This document shows, piece by piece, positions 17,993 to 26,818 of a DNA stretch of 64,000 bases. The DNA lies in NCBI GenBank assembly GCA_009780035.1, contig WRAU01000006.1, positions 39,732-103,731 of the forward strand. Direction: 5' to 3'. Position 1 is the first letter of the stretch, and every line of letters starts with the position of its first letter. A program made the position numbers and the translations under genes. The notes beneath the pieces are model-generated. The model worked only from the letters and a program-made list of their open reading frames with translations, was not told where the DNA came from and searched no databases. This stretch comes from Alphaproteobacteria bacterium. Its GTDB lineage: Bacteria; Pseudomonadota; Alphaproteobacteria; WRAU01; Hepatincolaceae.

Positions 17993-19261
17993 ATGAAGTT
18001 AACGATGACAAAAAAAGTGATTCTAGCATTAATTCTTGCTGTTTTATTTAGTGCGCTGCTTATTTTTATAAGAAACGATTATCCAACCGTATATAATGTT
18101 AGCGTCAGCTTAGCTAATATGGTGGGGACAATCTTTTTAAGATTATTAAAGCTGGTAATTGTTCCAATTATAATATTCTCTTTAATGAATGGGATAGTTA
18201 ATCTAAATAGCTTATCTTCTCTGAAATCTTTAGGGTTAAAAACCATCGGGATATTTTTTATAACTATGTCTATGGCTTTATTTTTATCTATTACCATAAG
18301 CTATAATTTAAGAGCAGGAGCATCATACAGCTCAGAACAGTTTCATACGGTGGCAAAAGCGGTAACTAATGCTAATCCTCCATCTCTTACTGAGAATATC
18401 ATAACTCTATTTCCAGATAATATAATATCGCCGATGCTTAACAACAATATGTTGCAGCTAGTGTTTATTGCTATTGTTTTTGCAGTGGCTATTTTAGGGC
18501 TTGAAGATAAAAAAAGACAGCCTCTTGTGCAAGGTATAAACAACTTAGAAACTGTAGTTATTGGAGTAATTTCCATGATTATGAAGCTAACTCCCTATGG
18601 GGTATTTGCGCTATTGACTAAAACTTTAGCCACTCAGGGTTTTGCTTTGCTGGGAGCTATGGTGGAGTATGCTTTAATTATGTTCTTAGTGATGCTTGTG
18701 CATTTCTTAATAGTTTATATTCCGCTTATTAAGTATTCTGGAGCACATCTTTTTACTTTCTTAAAAAAATCCTTTCCAGCCTTAGCCGTGGCTTTTTCTA
18801 CCAGCAGCTCAAGTGCAACCCTTCCTGTGGCTATGAAAGTAGCTGAAGGGAGCTTAGGGGCTAAAAAAACTTATGTCAGCTTTGTGCTGCCGATGGGAAC
18901 TACAATTAATATGAATGCAACGGCAATTATGCAAGGGCTGGCAGTAGTTTTTTTGGCAAATATCTATGGAGTTCATATGAGCTTATACGATTTAATAGGC
19001 GCAGCAGCGCTGGCGCTTATGGCAACGGTAGGGGCAGCAGGGATTCCCGGCAGCGGTCTTATTACCCTAACTATAGTTTTATTGCAGTATGGAATTCCTA
19101 TAGAGGGCATTGGCATTATTATCGGTATTGATAGACTAATGGAAATGTTTCGGACTCTTATGAATATTTTAGGTGATATAATTGCAACGGTAATTGTAGC
19201 AAAATCTGAAAAAGGTCTTGACTTAACAATATTGAATGATAAGAATATTAAATCTATGTAA
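17993..19261 (+). CDS. Dicarboxylate/amino acid:cation (glutamate) symporter
   Basis: The 422-residue membrane protein belongs to the SDF/DAACS family (GltP/GltT/DctA). It has the serine-rich re-entrant loop STSSSSATLP (about residues 267-276) and the TM7 motif NMNATAIMQG (about 303-312) that bind substrate and Na+/H+. AGGAGG precedes the start. It imports glutamate, aspartate or C4-dicarboxylates and lies next to glutamate dehydrogenase, which suggests glutamate. Confidence 0.9.
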   Translation: MKLTMTKKVILALILAVLFSALLIFIRNDYPTVYNVSVSLANMVGTIFLRLLKLVIVPIIIFSLMNGIVNLNSLSSLKSLGLKTIGIFFITMSMALFLSITISYNLRAGASYSSEQFHTVAKAVTNANPPSLTENIITLFPDNIISPMLNNNMLQLVFIAIVFAVAILGLEDKKRQPLVQGINNLETVVIGVISMIMKLTPYGVFALLTKTLATQGFALLGAMVEYALIMFLVMLVHFLIVYIPLIKYSGAHLFTFLKKSFPALAVAFSTSSSSATLPVAMKVAEGSLGAKKTYVSFVLPMGTTINMNATAIMQGLAVVFLANIYGVHMSLYDLIGAAALALMATVGAAGIPGSGLITLTIVLLQYGIPIEGIGIIIGIDRLMEMFRTLMNILGDIIATVIVAKSEKGLDLTILNDKNIKSM

Positions 19262-19311
19262 GTTTTATTTACAAAATATTTAATTAAATATATACTATAC
19301 TTTAGTATTTT

Positions 19312-19362
19312 GTTTTTTATCTTAATGCTTTGGTGTTGAACCAAATCACTAAGATAAAAAAC
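19312..19362. terminator. Bidirectional terminator-like hairpin
   Basis: GTTTTTTATCTTA and TAAGATAAAAAAC are perfect inverted repeats with an inner TTTGGT/ACCAAA stem. It lies after the symporter gene. Confidence 0.65.
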
Positions 19363-19409
19363 TTAAAATTTTATGAAATTATTACAAGAATTAGTTAGGA
19401 TTTCTTTAC

Positions 19410-21029
19410 ATGGTTTATAGTTATCTAAATAGAGCTATGCAATGCTTATGTGTGTTTTTTATAGTTTTTTTAGTGCTGGTTAATTCTTCAATTGCCGCAA
19501 CTAAGGAAGAAGAAGAAAAATCTTTGGTAGCTATGGAAGTTTTTAATAAATTTAGAGATGTTGCCGCCAACCAAGGAGATATTGATTTTTTCATGGATGG
19601 AAGAGACAGCACAAGAATGAGCATATCTTCAGCGGGAAATATTTATAAAATTAAATATGCTCCCACATCTTTCTTAGATATTACTATGGATTATGATAGA
19701 AGTAATTCCCAAATTACCAGCGGCACTATTCAAAGCCGGTTGCTTGATACTCCTGAGAAAATTGAGTTCTATCGTAATAATTTCTTAATTCTTGCAAAAC
19801 TTATTGACAATAAACTTAGCACAGCAACTTTTAATAATATCTTTAAAGGTTTCGATCTCAACAAGGTGCGGAACGAACCTAGATTTTTTATTTCAGTCAT
19901 TAATAATGATTATTTTTATAACATAGATGCTTATTCCAGAAAAACTCAAATTTTTACCGTAAAAATTAGAAAAAGCAACAAAATAGATAACGAAGAAATT
20001 AATCTTGCTAAAGATATGCGGGATAACTTTAACAATGCTTTAGCGGCACTGGGTAAAAGCCCGCAATGGGTTTATCCTGAGGTGGTTAGATCTACTTTAA
20101 AAATAAGAAATTTGTTTTTTTATTCTTCAGCAAATATCTCAATGAATGTTGTAGCGGAAATGGGTTTTCTTGGGTCAACGCCAATTTCTGGCAGTGCTGT
20201 ATATGAAAGCCAAAAAGCCAATGACAGCAAACAGGAAGATTTTAGCAGAGATTCTTTAATTTTAATTCTGCTTACCAATCCTAAATTAAGCGCAGATGAA
20301 GCTAAAGGCATACTTAACAATTTTAATATAGCCGACAGCATTAATAACCTTAAATATTATAAATCTGTGCCTAGCAAAACAAATGTTTATACGCTTTCTT
20401 ATATCAAGGGCAAGCTAACTTTTGCCGTTGATGTTAGAAATGCTGAATATGACAGAAAAGCTAGAATTGAATCACTCATTCAGAAATCTTATAATAGCAT
20501 AATTACGGAATTTAATTTAGATGGAGCTGTCCAACCCTTAACTGCGCAAGATTTAACCATTTATATTTTAAATAAGCAGAATGTTGTGGTATTCCGTCCA
20601 GCACCTTTATTGCTGTTTAGAGTGTATCTTGATGATGCCAGCGACAGTATTTTGCGAATCAATATTGTTATACCTAAAGTAGCTGTGGATAAAAACTTGG
20701 AATTACAGAAGAATAACTCTCTTATTGCTATCGGTATGTTAAACCCAAGTGCTACACGCAATGATGCGGAAGAAATTTTTAACTATTTAAAAAATGCTTA
20801 TGGTGCAGTTGAAACTAGAGTAGTGGGAGACTTTAGGTTTAAAAGGTGCACTTATAAAGACGAAACTTTAGTTTTTTCTAAATATGATGCTAAAGAAGTT
20901 TTTGACGATAATAGTCAAATAAAAGACAGCGCTAATGCTGCGGCTTATAATCCTAACTTATTATATGAACCGGAAACTACTTCACCTTCAGGAACTGTAA
21001 TAGCAAAACCGCAGCCGCTATGCTATTAA
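19410..21029 (+). CDS. Exported hypothetical protein
   Basis: The 539-residue protein has a signal peptide (hydrophobic core CLCVFFIVFLVLVN, cleavage near IAA/TK) and no other membrane segment, so it is periplasmic or surface-exposed. I do not recognise the family. Three stretches (near residues 45, 230 and 385) share a pattern of beta strands followed by a DA-E-I helix, so it may contain internal repeats. The C-terminal portion resembles the downstream frameshifted gene, which makes them paralogues. Confidence 0.7.
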   Translation: MVYSYLNRAMQCLCVFFIVFLVLVNSSIAATKEEEEKSLVAMEVFNKFRDVAANQGDIDFFMDGRDSTRMSISSAGNIYKIKYAPTSFLDITMDYDRSNSQITSGTIQSRLLDTPEKIEFYRNNFLILAKLIDNKLSTATFNNIFKGFDLNKVRNEPRFFISVINNDYFYNIDAYSRKTQIFTVKIRKSNKIDNEEINLAKDMRDNFNNALAALGKSPQWVYPEVVRSTLKIRNLFFYSSANISMNVVAEMGFLGSTPISGSAVYESQKANDSKQEDFSRDSLILILLTNPKLSADEAKGILNNFNIADSINNLKYYKSVPSKTNVYTLSYIKGKLTFAVDVRNAEYDRKARIESLIQKSYNSIITEFNLDGAVQPLTAQDLTIYILNKQNVVVFRPAPLLLFRVYLDDASDSILRINIVIPKVAVDKNLELQKNNSLIAIGMLNPSATRNDAEEIFNYLKNAYGAVETRVVGDFRFKRCTYKDETLVFSKYDAKEVFDDNSQIKDSANAAAYNPNLLYEPETTSPSGTVIAKPQPLCY

Positions 21030-21070
21030 AACTGCTGGCATTTTAAATTAGGTTTAGTGTATAATTTACG

Positions 21071-21107
21071 CAAAGGCATTCACATAAATTTATGTGTTTT
21101 GCCTTTG
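21071..21107 (+). terminator. Terminator-like hairpin
   Basis: CAAAGGCA...TGCCTTTG-type arms with an inner CACATAAA/TTTATGTG stem follow the exported protein gene; a short T-rich stretch comes after. Confidence 0.55.
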
Positions 21108-21160
21108 TTGGTGTTGAAGAGTAATTAAGATTTTTTGTATGTTGTTTATGGTTATTAAAA

Positions 21161-21828
21161 ATGTCTGTTAAATATTTAGGTGCCTTTTTTATAGTTTTTT
21201 CTTTTTTGAATTTAGGTGCAAATCTTTTTGCTAATGACAAAGAAACCCAAACTTCTTTCTTTCAAACAGCAAGTTCAATAAAAGATGAATTCGGAGATAA
21301 TGAAGCTGAAGGCTGGCTGAATAATTATAATAGAAGCGAAGCAAGATTTCAGTATAGTTTTAAAGATAAAGAGTCGTTAAAACTTTCTTGCTTTGAACAA
21401 TTCCAAGAGGCAGCAATTAAAATTTCATTTTTAGATTTGGCAGATCGGCTTAAAGTAGAAGATTTTGGAGTTTTAGAAGATTTCAAAATTCAATATCAGC
21501 CAATACAGAATGTTATTACAAAATTTATTGTAAATCCTTATAATAAAACAATTAATGAAGCATCAATTGTGGTTGACTTAAGCAATGCTAACAGCTATCA
21601 GTCAGAGACTTTAAAAATTTCGGCATTTTGACAGAAATTGTAATAGGCATGGTAAATATTGATATTACTAAGCATGATGTTATTGATATCCACACAAAAG
21701 TTTATGATATGCACGAAGTTTTTTATAATCATGCCTATAGGAATAATTTTATCAAAGGCGGCATTATGTATTCAACATTTTTTATAGGAGATTCTCTTGT
21801 TTTTACAGCTTCAAAACTAAACACATAA
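21161..21828 (+). pseudogene. Frameshifted paralogue of the upstream exported protein
   Basis: Frame one (21161-21631) encodes a signal peptide and 140 further residues and ends at TGA 21629-21631. Frame two continues from 21628 with 66 residues (EIVIGMVNIDITKHDVIDI ... GDSLVFTASK) that align to the C-terminus of the upstream protein (LIAIGMLNPSATRNDAEEI ... DETLVFSKYD). The two frames together make one 222-residue relative with a -1 shift at GCATTTTGA. There is no classical slippery heptamer, so a disabling indel is most likely, with programmed shift or base error as alternatives. Confidence 0.6.
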
Positions 21829-21917
21829 GATATTTGCAATTTAGTATATATAATGCTATATTACAACAGCAAGTAATAATTATTTAAAATAAATAAACAA
21901 ATAAATAAGGAGTAATT

Positions 21918-22202
21918 ATGAAAACACTGCTGTTAGCAATGCTATTACTTATAGCATTCATACCTATAATTAAATCTAATGCGAATCAATCACAAAGAAT
22001 AACAATAATAAGCAAACATTATTTACATGTAAAAAATCCATTGGCAGCACCTTTGCAAGAAGAGATGAACAGAAGATATATCAAGACCAATAATTGTAAT
22101 TATATAGAAGAATTGAATACAATTATGTGCTCTGCAAAATTGCGTCCGGTTATCACTCAAGCAAGAAAACCAGGATATCCAATGACAAGACCTATTCATT
22201 AA
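21918..22202 (+). CDS. Small secreted protein
   Basis: The 94-residue product starts behind AAGGAG. Residues 1-23 form a signal peptide (LLLAMLLLIAFIPII, cleavage near SNA/NQ). The mature part is about 70 residues, basic, with two Cys (in NNCNYIEELNTIMC) that could form a disulfide, and a Pro/Arg-rich end. Family not recognised. It may be an effector-like or periplasmic peptide. Confidence 0.6.
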   Translation: MKTLLLAMLLLIAFIPIIKSNANQSQRITIISKHYLHVKNPLAAPLQEEMNRRYIKTNNCNYIEELNTIMCSAKLRPVITQARKPGYPMTRPIH

Positions 22203-22264
22203 AAAAAACAAATGTAGAATCAAGATATTAGGTTATATTTTAATAGTTTTGCTCTATTGTCATA

Positions 22265-23497
22265 TTATTTTTTGCCTAGTTTTATCCAACTCTTGATAAT
22301 TTCAAGATATTCTTCTTTCGTTTTTATAGGATACTGCCAGAATATTGCATAGATTTTTCTTAGATATTCTCCAATATCAGTGCCGCTTAAACCAATGCCT
22401 ATTAAGTCTTTACCGTTTACAGGAAATTCAATTTTAGATTTTTCTCTTAGCTTATTAATTATTTCAATGTAGTGAATTTTATTATAAGATTCGCCGGCAG
22501 CATTAATAATTAAAGCATTTATAATATTTTCATAGCCATAATGTAAAATTAATTCACAAATTTCACCATAGCTTACAACACTGTATTGGTTAATAAAATT
22601 CTTCAATTGCACAGTATTTTTAACGGCAGTTAGATCCGTTTTTTTTAAAAGAAACCTGCCGGCATCAAGCGGATTATTTAAAATATAGGCTGCCCGTAAA
22701 ATTAGATTGGGTTCAAGATTAAAAACTTTCTCAATTGCAATAATATTTTCAAACTTAATTATAGAATATCTGTCTGCCGCAAATAAATGGTTAAAAACCT
22801 CATACTCAAGCATTAAATTAAGAGTTTTTGATGGATTAGGGTGGCAGAGTATTTTCAGAAATTCTTGAGAAACTCGTTCAATCGATAAGGCAGTTAAGTG
22901 CGGCGAGAGATATTTAATAATTTCTAAAGTAGATTTATCAATATTATCAGCAAAAAAACAAAAAAAACGAAAATATCTAAGAATTCTAAGATAATCTTCG
23001 TTTATCCTATCCCGCGTATTACCTATAAAATTAATTCTGCGGTTGATTAAATCATTCAACCCATTATGATAATCATAAAATTCTTCTGTGATTGGATTAA
23101 AATAAAGGGCGTTAAAAGTAAAATCCCGCCGCTGTGAATCCATGTAAAAATCATCAGTCCACTCTACAGCAGCCCGGCGTCCATCAGTTGCAATATCTTT
23201 ACGCAATGTGGTAATTTCAAAATGCTGATCTTTTATTACCGTAGCAATAGTTCCATGATTAATTCCAACGGGAATAACCGGCAGTCCAAAATTTTTTAGC
23301 AGCGCAATATTTTCATTAGGAGTGTTGCTTGAGGCTATATCTATATCAGTAAAAGATTTTTTAATTATAGAATCCCTAATGCAGCCGCCTACAAAAGAAA
23401 ATTTATGATTGTGTCCGCTTGCAAGGGCGGCGGCTAAAGTTTTAACTGCAGGCTTTTTAAGCCAAGGAAAAGTTTTTTTAGGGTTAGTGTTTAGCAT
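22265..23497 (-). CDS. CCA tRNA nucleotidyltransferase / poly(A) polymerase family
   Basis: The 410-residue enzyme has the class II nucleotidyltransferase head: the nucleotide-binding loop FVGGCIRD (about residues 36-43), the metal-binding DIDIA (about 52-56), and the RRDFTFNALYFNP segment (about 118-130). The helical tail binds tRNA. It adds or repairs the 3' CCA end of tRNAs; the tRNA-Lys in this window already encodes CCA, so repair may dominate. PcnB-type polyadenylation cannot be excluded. Confidence 0.85.
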   Translation of the reverse strand: MLNTNPKKTFPWLKKPAVKTLAAALASGHNHKFSFVGGCIRDSIIKKSFTDIDIASSNTPNENIALLKNFGLPVIPVGINHGTIATVIKDQHFEITTLRKDIATDGRRAAVEWTDDFYMDSQRRDFTFNALYFNPITEEFYDYHNGLNDLINRRINFIGNTRDRINEDYLRILRYFRFFCFFADNIDKSTLEIIKYLSPHLTALSIERVSQEFLKILCHPNPSKTLNLMLEYEVFNHLFAADRYSIIKFENIIAIEKVFNLEPNLILRAAYILNNPLDAGRFLLKKTDLTAVKNTVQLKNFINQYSVVSYGEICELILHYGYENIINALIINAAGESYNKIHYIEIINKLREKSKIEFPVNGKDLIGIGLSGTDIGEYLRKIYAIFWQYPIKTKEEYLEIIKSWIKLGKK

Positions 23498-23591
23498 GTA
23501 AAATATCTTTGCTTTTTAAATTATTTAATATTATACTTTTTGAAGTATATCATAAATTTTAAGATTTGTGGTGTTTAACAGGAGTTTAATT

Positions 23592-24443
23592 ATGAAACTA
23601 TGGCAATTATTTATTGTATTGGCATTAGCAGCCCCTTTATATCTATCTGCGGCGGAAACAGCCCAAACTGCAGATAGCCCGCAAACAGCTGCAGAAAACC
23701 CTGCAACAGCAGAAACTCAAACCCCTGCAGTAGCAGCGGAAGCACAAAATCAAAATGCAGATGCAAATACAAATGCAGCGGTTAATCAAAATGCGGCAGC
23801 CGCACAAGATACAGCCCCGCAGCCTCCAGTGCAAAAAAATATTACAGATTTTCCTAATACAGCAGACGGCGCTAAAAGTTTTGTAGCATATATGCTAGAA
23901 AGCGTTTATACCGAGCTGCCAAACAAAGCTAACAATCAAGATGTATTTGTATATTTATCACAAATTACTAATGAATATTTTGCTTTTTCATACATGGCAA
24001 CTTGGACAATTGGACGCGATGTAATTAAAGATGTTCCAGAAGACCAGCAGCAAAGATACTTGGTTTTAGCTAAAGAGTTTATGGTGCTGTTGTATGGCGA
24101 AATTTTTAACACTTATTACAAGCAATATACTTATACTTTAGGCGAGGTTGATCAAAAGTCTGGGAATCAGTTTGATGTTAAGATGTTTGTTGAGCCGAAA
24201 ATTAAAGATGCCAAAAATCAAGATACACTTTTAAATGTGGTTTGGAAAGTTAAATATTCTACGCAAGAAAATAGATTCTACATTATTAATGTAGATGTTA
24301 ATGGTGTGCTTTTATTATCTTCACAGCAAAAACAATTTAAAGACATGCTAAGATCGCAAGGCAATGATTTTGCAAAATTCTTAGATGTGCTGGGAGCTAA
24401 AAATATGGAAACGAAAGCCCGCTTAGGTGTGTTTTTCCCTTAA
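23592..24443 (+). CDS. mlaC: MlaC/Ttg2D-family phospholipid shuttle protein
   Basis: The 283-residue periplasmic protein starts at ATG 23592 behind AGGAG and has a signal peptide (cleavage near LSA/AE). Residues 22-85 are a low-complexity Ala/Gln/Thr/Asn linker, then the Tol_Tol_Ttg2 domain follows (about 90-275) with the usual F-x-Y...W order and the VVWKVKY...IINVDVNGV segment. It carries phospholipid between outer and inner membrane. The MCE permease partners are encoded near 51 kb, not here. The long linker is unusual for MlaC. Confidence 0.8.
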   Translation: MKLWQLFIVLALAAPLYLSAAETAQTADSPQTAAENPATAETQTPAVAAEAQNQNADANTNAAVNQNAAAAQDTAPQPPVQKNITDFPNTADGAKSFVAYMLESVYTELPNKANNQDVFVYLSQITNEYFAFSYMATWTIGRDVIKDVPEDQQQRYLVLAKEFMVLLYGEIFNTYYKQYTYTLGEVDQKSGNQFDVKMFVEPKIKDAKNQDTLLNVVWKVKYSTQENRFYIINVDVNGVLLLSSQQKQFKDMLRSQGNDFAKFLDVLGAKNMETKARLGVFFP

Positions 24444-24469
24444 TATAATTGCATACAAAAAAGACCTAA

Positions 24470-24585
24470 ACTCGTTATACCGGCGCAAGCCGGTATCCAT
24501 TTACAGGTTTTAATTACATGAATGCTATGGCTGAAGGCTTTAACGGCATAGACGACAGACTGTTTTAAAAATAGTCTATTATGTA
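24470..24585. repeat. Degenerate dispersed repeat after mlaC
   Basis: ATACCGGCGCAAGCCGGTAT forms a hairpin (24477-24496), and the right end ACGGCATAGACGACAGACTG runs into an AGACT...AGTCT hairpin. It probably terminates mlaC. Confidence 0.55.
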
Positions 24586-24600
24586 GATTTACTTTATATT

Positions 24601-25545
24601 TTAGCGCAGATTTTTAGGAAGATGAAAAGCAACATCTTCTTTAATGTATTCATAATCTTCAAGAACGCTAACTTTACGGTGATTTTTAATTTCAGCAATA
24701 ATTTCTTCAATCGCATTATCAGGTGCAGAAGCGCCGGCAGATATTCCTAAAGTTTTAATCTCTGCTAAAGCATCAAAAGGAATTTCCTCTTTATTATCAA
24801 TTAAAAAAGACGGCTTGCTATGATTATCGCCAATTTCCTTTAATCTATTAGAGTTAGAACTATTTTTAGAGCCAATCACAATTAAAGCGTCTAAATCATT
24901 AATTATAGATTTAATGGCGTTTTGACGGTTTTGTGTGGCGTAGCAGATATTTTTACCGGCGCCGTGAATGCTAGGAAATCTTTTTTGTAGAATATCTACA
25001 ATTTCTTTAGTATCATCAAGGCTTAAAGTGGTTTGCGTGATGTAAGCTAAGGGCTTATCTGCATTAATTATAATATTTTTAGCATCATCAATAGAGCTTA
25101 CTAAATAAATATTTGATGGAATTCTTCCAAAAGTTCCTTCAACTTCAGGATGCCCTTTATGTCCTATAAGAATAATTTGGTAGCCATCTTTATAATAATC
25201 TAATCCAATTTGATGGACTTTTTTTACTAAAGGGCAGGTGGCATCAATGTAATTAAGATTTTTCTCTTTAGCTTCATTCTCTACAAAACTAGAAACGCCA
25301 TGTGCAGAAAAAATTGCTGTGCTGGCAGTGGGAATCTCTGCAACATCTTTTACAAAAATGATGCCCTTATTTTTAAATTCCTCTACCACAGTTTTGTTGT
25401 GGACAATTTCGTGGCGCACATAAATAGGGTTGCCATAAATTTCTAAAGCACGGTTCACTATAGAAACCGCACGATGCACTCCGGCGCAAAAACCTCTGGG
25501 ACTTATCAAAATTATTTTTAAAGAATTATTTTGCATTTTTTCCAT
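24601..25545 (-). CDS. ispH: 4-hydroxy-3-methylbut-2-enyl diphosphate reductase
   Basis: The 314-residue enzyme performs the last step of the non-mevalonate isoprenoid pathway, making IPP and DMAPP. The three Cys for its 4Fe-4S cluster lie in GFCAGVHRA (about residue 19), DATCPLVKK and NICYATQNR. I chose the start MEK at 25545; a longer frame up to 25629 runs into a dispersed repeat and gives a spurious 28-residue extension. The neighbours are divergent. Confidence 0.92.
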   Translation of the reverse strand: MEKMQNNSLKIILISPRGFCAGVHRAVSIVNRALEIYGNPIYVRHEIVHNKTVVEEFKNKGIIFVKDVAEIPTASTAIFSAHGVSSFVENEAKEKNLNYIDATCPLVKKVHQIGLDYYKDGYQIILIGHKGHPEVEGTFGRIPSNIYLVSSIDDAKNIIINADKPLAYITQTTLSLDDTKEIVDILQKRFPSIHGAGKNICYATQNRQNAIKSIINDLDALIVIGSKNSSNSNRLKEIGDNHSKPSFLIDNKEEIPFDALAEIKTLGISAGASAPDNAIEEIIAEIKNHRKVSVLEDYEYIKEDVAFHLPKNLR

Positions 25546-25570
25546 GTTTTTTATACAATAATTATTATAG

Positions 25571-25715
25571 TTATATACACAAAAGACCAAGCCTTCGTCA
25601 TGCCGTTGAAAAATGGCATCCAATTCCATGATGATTCATTTTACGCATGCGTTTTTTGAAATAACTCTGCAAATGTATGCCATTTTTCAACGGCATGACG
25701 ATGTAGTTTATACAG
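25571..25715. repeat. Repeat element with a perfect 24-bp inverted repeat
   Basis: Bases 25596-25619 and 25677-25700 are exact reverse complements, both beginning CGTCATGCCG when read inward. The left side carries the tail TATACACAAAAGACC. The element fills the gap between divergent ispH and the ELM1-like gene. Confidence 0.8.
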
Positions 25716-25753
25716 CTATCTAATAATATTACAAAACAAACCATAAAATGTAA

Positions 25754-26755
25754 ATGGAAATAATTGCAATTCACGACGGGCACGCTGGTCATATTTCGCA
25801 GCTTAAAGGAGTTTTAGCGGATTTTAAAGAAGAAAGTGCAGATTCAAGCAATATTAACATAATTCAAGCTAAAAATTTATGGTTAAATCGTTTGCCGCAA
25901 GTGTTGATGGAAAAGTTTTTGTTTACATTGGCTAATTCTAAAGAATTTGCAATTCTCAAGGACAACACCAGCCCTCAGCTGATAATTTCTATCGGCAGAA
26001 AATCTTTGCCATATGCTATTTATTTAAAGAAAAAATATCCCAAAGCTAAACTGGTTTTTTTAATGCCGTCAGGATTTTTGTCGCAAAAATATGGTGATTT
26101 AATTTTCTATCATTCTTATAAACAGAAAAATTATCACGATTCTAAATATGTGCCGATTATTACCGCTCCGCATGATTTATCCGTTGCTAAAATTAAGGAA
26201 TCTTTAAGTAATTGCCAGAATATTTTTGCTAACTACAAAAAGCCGATTATCAGCGTCTTAATTGGCGGCAGCGCTAAAAAAATAAAACTTACGCATGCAG
26301 CAATTGACGATTTACTGCTGAGTATTTTTAAAGTCCAGCAAACTACAGGCGGATCTATTTTTATAACCACCAGCCGTAGAACAGGCAAGCAAAATGAAGA
26401 ATATATTAAGTCTAAATTGCAAAACTTAATTAATGCAAACAAATGCTTTTTTTGGGGATATTATCAACAGTCTTCCCAGACAAATCCTTATCATGCTATT
26501 TTAGGGGCGGCAGATTATGTAGTTATTACTGGAGAATCCATATCTATGATTAGTGAAGCTGTTTCGCTTTCTGCAAATACAGGAGTTTATATCTTTTTTT
26601 CCAAAAATTATTATGCCAAGCGCTATACAAAATTTCATGAAAATCTTTATGCTAATAATTATGCGCTTCCCCTTAGTGAGTTTTCTGTTAATACCGCAAG
26701 AAAGTCTTTAAATATCACGAAATTTGCGGTGGAATGTATATTTAGCATTCTATAA
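25754..26755 (+). CDS. ELM1/GtrOC1-family putative glycosyltransferase
   Basis: The 333-residue protein belongs to the ELM1 family (Mito_fiss_Elm1): DGHAGHISQLKGV at the N-terminus, LIGGSAK (about residue 175), TSRRTG (about 210) and ITGESISMISEA (about 258-270), which resemble a GT-B glycosyltransferase core. The family is widespread in alphaproteobacteria and in plant mitochondrial fission. Function in bacteria is likely in envelope sugar transfer but not proven. It lies just upstream of gyrA. Confidence 0.75.
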   Translation: MEIIAIHDGHAGHISQLKGVLADFKEESADSSNINIIQAKNLWLNRLPQVLMEKFLFTLANSKEFAILKDNTSPQLIISIGRKSLPYAIYLKKKYPKAKLVFLMPSGFLSQKYGDLIFYHSYKQKNYHDSKYVPIITAPHDLSVAKIKESLSNCQNIFANYKKPIISVLIGGSAKKIKLTHAAIDDLLLSIFKVQQTTGGSIFITTSRRTGKQNEEYIKSKLQNLINANKCFFWGYYQQSSQTNPYHAILGAADYVVITGESISMISEAVSLSANTGVYIFFSKNYYAKRYTKFHENLYANNYALPLSEFSVNTARKSLNITKFAVECIFSIL

Positions 26756-26760
26756 TTATC

Positions 26761-26789
26761 TTGTATAACAAGCTAATATCTTGTATAAT
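26761..26789 (+). promoter_or_regulatory. Putative gyrA promoter
   Basis: TTGTAT at 26761-26766 and TATAAT at 26784-26789 have a 17-base spacer. TCTTGTATAA occurs twice in this region as a direct repeat. Confidence 0.5.
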
Positions 26790-26818
26790 ATAGACTGTCA
26801 ATTTTTAAGGAAAATATT

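Noticed and set aside
21629..21638. UGA readthrough in the exported paralogue
   Set aside because: Reading UGA as Trp adds only four residues before TAA; the homology continues in a different frame.
25546..25629. Longer ispH start
   Set aside because: The extra 28 codons are encoded by the dispersed palindromic repeat and lack family similarity.
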